Source: Planctomycetaceae bacterium
Lineage (GTDB): Bacteria; Planctomycetota; Planctomycetia; Pirellulales; Pirellulaceae
Assembly: GCA_003506095.1 (NCBI GenBank)
Contig: DNWZ01000007.1
Location: 3,576-9,477, forward strand
Direction: 5' to 3'
DNA length: 5,902 bases
Made by a program: the position numbers and the translations under genes
In this document: positions 1-3,067 of the stretch, piece by piece
Layout of the letters: each line of letters begins with the position of its first letter
How positions within the stretch are numbered: position 1 is the first letter of the stretch
Notes under the pieces: model-generated
What the model was told of the DNA's origin: nothing
What the model saw: only the letters and a program-made list of their open reading frames with translations
Database searches by the model: none

Positions 1-2
1 GA

Positions 3-551
3 ATCAACCAGACCGCACTTCAATTCAACGGCATCGACAACTACGTCGACATTACCAGCGATTGGACATGGGAAGGCCAGGACTTCACATTCGAGGCTTG
101 GTTGACCGTGCCCAAGTTAGCGGATGACGCGCCTCAAATCACTTTGCTGTCCTTGGAACATGGTAAGACCGAACGAACGGGATTGCGGCTGAGTCGCCAA
201 TTGCACCGATCTTTAGGTAGCCGCGTTTTGAATTCCTCGATTTATCAATCCGAATTCCATCCGCTCATTCGCGACGAAATCCCTACGAATCAACTCACTC
301 ATCTAGCCGTGAGCTGGTCGAACTCATCGGCTAGCTTCTTCGTCGACGGACACAAACAACCAGCCGGGGAAAGCCGACACATCTATATTTTGAACAAAGA
401 CGGAGACTTAAAACACACATACCTCGCGGCATTCGGTGGCAATAAAAACAGCGACAACCCGCAATTCTTTTGGCGTGGCCTTATCCATCAAGCCCGTTTT
501 ACATCGGGCGTTCTTTACGATACCGACTTCACCCCCGAACAAGAGTTCTGA
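3..551 (+). CDS. LamG/concanavalin A-like domain protein, 3' part of the upstream half (start lies outside the window)
   Basis: The frame is open from position 3 and ends at the TGA at 549-551, giving 182 visible codons; the true start lies left of the window. The opening residues, LQFNGIDNYVDI followed shortly by FTFEAWLTV, are the classic entry of a LamG/laminin-G-3 (concanavalin A-like) fold: a hydrophobic strand with F-x-G-x-x-x-Y-V, then F-T-x-E-A-W. Later LTHLAVSWS, ASFFVDGHKQ and FWRGLIHQARF fit the usual inner strands (H-x-A-V-x-W, F-x-D-G) and the closing G-x-I-x-x-x-R-x strand. Such domains usually bind carbohydrate or protein ligands. What precedes it in the protein cannot be seen; in planctomycetes similar domains occur within large WD40 or kinase-linked proteins. 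The TTG at 102 is inside the domain and is not a plausible start. The frame continues in phase after the TGA into the WD40 half, so this is probably the front part of one interrupted gene rather than a complete C-terminus. Confidence 0.8.
   Translation: MNQTALQFNGIDNYVDITSDWTWEGQDFTFEAWLTVPKLADDAPQITLLSLEHGKTERTGLRLSRQLHRSLGSRVLNSSIYQSEFHPLIRDEIPTNQLTHLAVSWSNSSASFFVDGHKQPAGESRHIYILNKDGDLKHTYLAAFGGNKNSDNPQFFWRGLIHQARFTSGVLYDTDFTPEQEF
549..551 (+). other. Single in-frame TGA splitting the LamG-WD40 reading frame
   Basis: This TGA is the only stop between position 3 and the TGA at 2868-2870 in the same frame. The residues before it (FTPEQEF) and directly after it (PQPETIALYKFDEGTGD) read as one continuous planctomycete-type segment; from memory, these proteins usually run F-x-P-x-x-x-F-x-P, then ALYxFDEGxGD and DSSGN. 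One base change would restore a sense codon (CGA for Arg or TGG for Trp). The following base is C, which is known to make TGA leaky in bacteria. Trp is encoded by TGG throughout both genes and no other in-frame TGA occurs inside them, so general reassignment of TGA is unlikely. A real nonsense mutation, a sequencing error and readthrough cannot be separated from this sequence. Confidence 0.85.
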
Positions 552-602
552 CCGCAACCGGAAACGATTGCCCTTTATAAGTTTGACGAAGGGACGGGGG
601 AC

Positions 603-2870
603 GTGCTGCACGATTCGTCTGGGAATGCACGTCATGGCAAGATCCACGGTGCCACCTGGATCGAGTGGGACCTGCAGCGCCCGATTCTCGTCCAGCCTGG
701 CCAACCGCTGGCACCCCGCGCCGTGGTCCACCGTCCCACGCCCATCCCCGGCCTGCAAAGCTGGTCGATTGAATCGCCATCGATTCAGGATGCGTGTGTT
801 TCATCGGTCGCTTGGCATCCATCAGGCGAGTGGTTTATTGCTTTGGATTCCCAGGGAATTCTTCGCGTATGGGGAGCCGATGGACAACTGAGTCAAGTGA
901 TCCACGCTTGCCAAGTAACCGGCGGCAGTCCTGGAAATGCCGCCTTTTTCGACAACGGTAATCTGCTGGCGACATTGCCCTACAGCGGTGACGGCATACT
1001 GCGAATCTGGGAGACCAGCACTTGGAAGTGTGTACGCGAAATCAAAACGCCTCAGAGCTTTAGTCCAACGGGCATCGCCTCGTCAACCGCAGGGCGGCGT
1101 CTGGCCGTTGCAGGTGGGCGAGGCGTTTTGCTGGTGGATCCCTTGACCCAACAAATGTCGGAGGCCTCTCTTGATGGACACTGCAACGCGGTCGCCGTAT
1201 CACCTGATGGCAAAACACTTATTGTGGCCCGAGAAAGCGGCAATGCGTTGCTTTGGATCGATGCCGAGTCGCTGAAAACATTGCATACCGTCGAGCTGAG
1301 CAAAGAGACCGACCAACGCTCTCGATATGGAACCCATCTCGCCTTTTCGCCCGATGGGCGCTGGGTTGCTTGCAGCACGGTCGATGGGGTTGTGCAGTTG
1401 TTTGATGCCGAAACGACAGAACAAAAGGGGGTGTTCAAACCAGGCGTCGCGAATTGCTACACGTTGGAATGGTTCCAGGACAGTCGCCGATTTGCCGTCG
1501 CCAGCGGAGGGGTCGCGATGGTCTCGGTTTGGGATATCACCCAGCCCGATGCACCGCTCCTGAAGACAGGCGATGGCAATGTCATCGCCCTCTCCATTTC
1601 GCCGGATCAATCGGAGATCATCTATCATTCCACCAACCGGGAGTTGTACTCGCTCAATCTTGCCTCCGGCCTCACTCGCCGCGCGATCAACCAACAAGGA
1701 TTGGTTGCCTTGTCGCCCCCGGTGGCGCTCTCGCAACAGGGTGATCGGTTGGCCGATCTCCACCGAGGTGTGCTGACCGTGTGGGATTCTGAAACGGGAC
1801 AACCGCTTCAGCGTCTCGGCGGGGTCCCCGACAGCACTCGTTTGTCGTGGTCACCCAGCGGCCAGCAGATTGTGGCATCTAACTGGAACACCGCTGAGGG
1901 CAAGCCGTCTCTCGTTCAACTCGACTCCGGCGAAACGATCCAGCCGACCAACCAACCGCGTATGGTCTGGAGCACGGCATGGTCACCCGATGGGAAATGG
2001 CTGGCCATCGGGGGCAAAGACCAGCCGATCGAAATCGTGACCGCTCAAACCGGTGAAGTCGTCCGGCAATTCGGCGACGAGTCGAAGTCTGCATTCAGCC
2101 TCGTCTGGTCTCCCGATGGCGAGAGCCTAGCGGCATGGACAATGGATCGCTTCGTTCGTGTCTGGAACACAGCAACGGGGACGGTCAAGGCGGAAGAGAA
2201 TCAGTTCGCAGATCCGCCGGGAATGTATTTCAACTACCAACTTCTCGATTGGTATCCCGACAATCGGCGCCTCTGTCTCGCCTTGTTCACCAACGTCACG
2301 ATCTGGGACATCGAGACCGGTGAGCAATCACCGCTGGAGCATTTTTCGTCGGGCGGATCGCTCGCGGGCGTGTCCCTCGCTCCGGACGGTTCGTCTCTGT
2401 TGGTGTATGACGGTGGGGGGAGGTATTTCTGGCGAGGTGCAACCACCGACAATCGCAAGTCGCTGGGACCGTTGGGCTCGAATCCCGCTTGGCATCCGGA
2501 CAGTCGTCGCGCGATCGTCAACAGAACGTCTGGAATTTTCACCGCCAGCAGTTTCGGCTACGACACCTCCACGTTCGAGAAACTCGGCACATCGCTGCGG
2601 CATTTTCCCGGTGGCGGCTGGATCGTGATCGGCCCCGAGGGTCACTATCGCGGCGGCGTCCTATCTGCCCCCGGCCAACCCCAAGGCTCGGGAACGACCC
2701 CCGAGGAGCTTGCCAAGATCGAGCGTCACATCGTCTACACCACGCTCAACGAAGACGGCACCCGCAGCCTCTACACCCCCGCCGAGTTCCGCGCCACCTT
2801 CAACTGGCAAAACGACCCCAACAAAGCCACGCTGCTGACCGTTCCCTCCAGCCCACCCACCCCGCCGTGA
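603..2870 (+). CDS. WD40-repeat protein (two predicted seven-bladed propellers), downstream half of the interrupted LamG-WD40 gene
   Basis: The frame is open from 552 to the TGA at 2868-2870. GTG 603 is the first usable start codon and gives 755 residues. A purine-rich GAAGGG at 588-593 lies 9 bases upstream, but it also encodes the conserved FDEGTGD stretch, so it may be coincidental. Residues 1-22 (DSSGNARHGKIHGATW) continue the LamG-type segment begun upstream of the TGA, which argues that 603 is not the original start. Residues about 66-660 contain roughly 14 WD40-like units, typically S-P-D-G-x-x-L-A then V-x-V-W-D. Residues about 665-745 form a tail (GPEGHYRGG, ERHIVYTTLNEDG, LYTPAEFRATFNWQNDPNK) resembling the end of other planctomycete WD40/kinase-type proteins. 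Beta-propellers of this type act as protein-interaction scaffolds; no catalytic motif is visible. The partner is unknown. The alternative to re-initiation is that this half is only translated by readthrough, or not at all. Confidence 0.85.
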   Translation: MLHDSSGNARHGKIHGATWIEWDLQRPILVQPGQPLAPRAVVHRPTPIPGLQSWSIESPSIQDACVSSVAWHPSGEWFIALDSQGILRVWGADGQLSQVIHACQVTGGSPGNAAFFDNGNLLATLPYSGDGILRIWETSTWKCVREIKTPQSFSPTGIASSTAGRRLAVAGGRGVLLVDPLTQQMSEASLDGHCNAVAVSPDGKTLIVARESGNALLWIDAESLKTLHTVELSKETDQRSRYGTHLAFSPDGRWVACSTVDGVVQLFDAETTEQKGVFKPGVANCYTLEWFQDSRRFAVASGGVAMVSVWDITQPDAPLLKTGDGNVIALSISPDQSEIIYHSTNRELYSLNLASGLTRRAINQQGLVALSPPVALSQQGDRLADLHRGVLTVWDSETGQPLQRLGGVPDSTRLSWSPSGQQIVASNWNTAEGKPSLVQLDSGETIQPTNQPRMVWSTAWSPDGKWLAIGGKDQPIEIVTAQTGEVVRQFGDESKSAFSLVWSPDGESLAAWTMDRFVRVWNTATGTVKAEENQFADPPGMYFNYQLLDWYPDNRRLCLALFTNVTIWDIETGEQSPLEHFSSGGSLAGVSLAPDGSSLLVYDGGGRYFWRGATTDNRKSLGPLGSNPAWHPDSRRAIVNRTSGIFTASSFGYDTSTFEKLGTSLRHFPGGGWIVIGPEGHYRGGVLSAPGQPQGSGTTPEELAKIERHIVYTTLNEDGTRSLYTPAEFRATFNWQNDPNKATLLTVPSSPPTPP
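798..2583 (+). repeat. Array of about 14 WD40-like units
   Basis: Reading the protein from GTG 603, units begin near residues 68 (SVAWHPSG), 112, 157, 196 (AVAVSPDG), 245 (HLAFSPDG), 287 (TLEWFQDS), 329 (ALSISPDQ), 373, 413 (RLSWSPSG), 457 (STAWSPDG), 499 (SLVWSPDG), 547 (LLDWYPDN), 589 (GVSLAPDG) and 627 (NPAWHPDS). Most are 35-45 residues apart and many close with a W-D or equivalent strand (VSVWD, LTVWD, VRVWN, VTIWD, QLFD). Fourteen units fit two complete seven-bladed propellers. The GH dipeptide of canonical WD40 repeats is mostly absent, as is common in bacterial versions. The units around 112, 157 and 373 are the weakest, so the count could be off by one. Confidence 0.75.
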
Positions 2871-3067
2871 CGGATCACCCGGAAAGCATCGTGCCGGAGT
2901 TTTAACCTCCTTTGCAGACAGCCTGAACATGTCCTCCAAATCAGCAACCGAAACGTTCAATCGAAACGACGTTCAGAGTTCACAATCGCTGGCAAACGAT
3001 AGATCGCTAACGCGATGTTTCAATGTCATAAAACAGATAAAATTCTAACCCGGTAAAAATATAACTG
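2871..3067. other. Intergenic region between the WD40 gene and the RTX protein gene
   Basis: No gene is supported in these 197 bases. Four weak structures are visible: CCGG 2880-2883 and CCGG 2894-2897 could pair around an 11-base loop; GGAG 2896-2899 pairs with CTCC 2907-2910 and is followed by TTT; ATCGC 3003-3007 pairs with GCGAT 3012-3016 over a TAAC loop and is followed by GTTT; and an imperfect direct repeat CGAAAC(GA)GTTCA lies at about 2949-2976. None is a strong rho-independent terminator. The last 40 bases are A/T-rich and contain TAAAAT at 3038-3043, a possible -10 element, but I see no matching -35. There is no Shine-Dalgarno sequence before ATG 3068, which is common in planctomycetes. 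Confidence 0.5.

Noticed and set aside
549..551. Genetic code with TGA as tryptophan or glycine
   Set aside because: TGG is used for Trp throughout, no other in-frame TGA occurs in the two long frames, and the WD40 gene itself ends with TGA.
2880..2913. Possible rho-independent terminator after the WD40 gene
   Set aside because: The stems are only 4 bp and the T run is short, which is too weak to call.
2887..2914. Perfect Shine-Dalgarno-like AAAGGAGGT on the minus strand (2914-2906)
   Set aside because: The nearest minus-strand ATG (2889-2887) is 16 bases away and runs into a stop after four codons, so no gene is served by it.
2661..2960. Minus-strand frame of 99 codons across the end of the WD40 gene
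   Set aside because: Its glycine/valine-rich composition is the complement of the C-rich end of the WD40 gene, and no family is recognisable.
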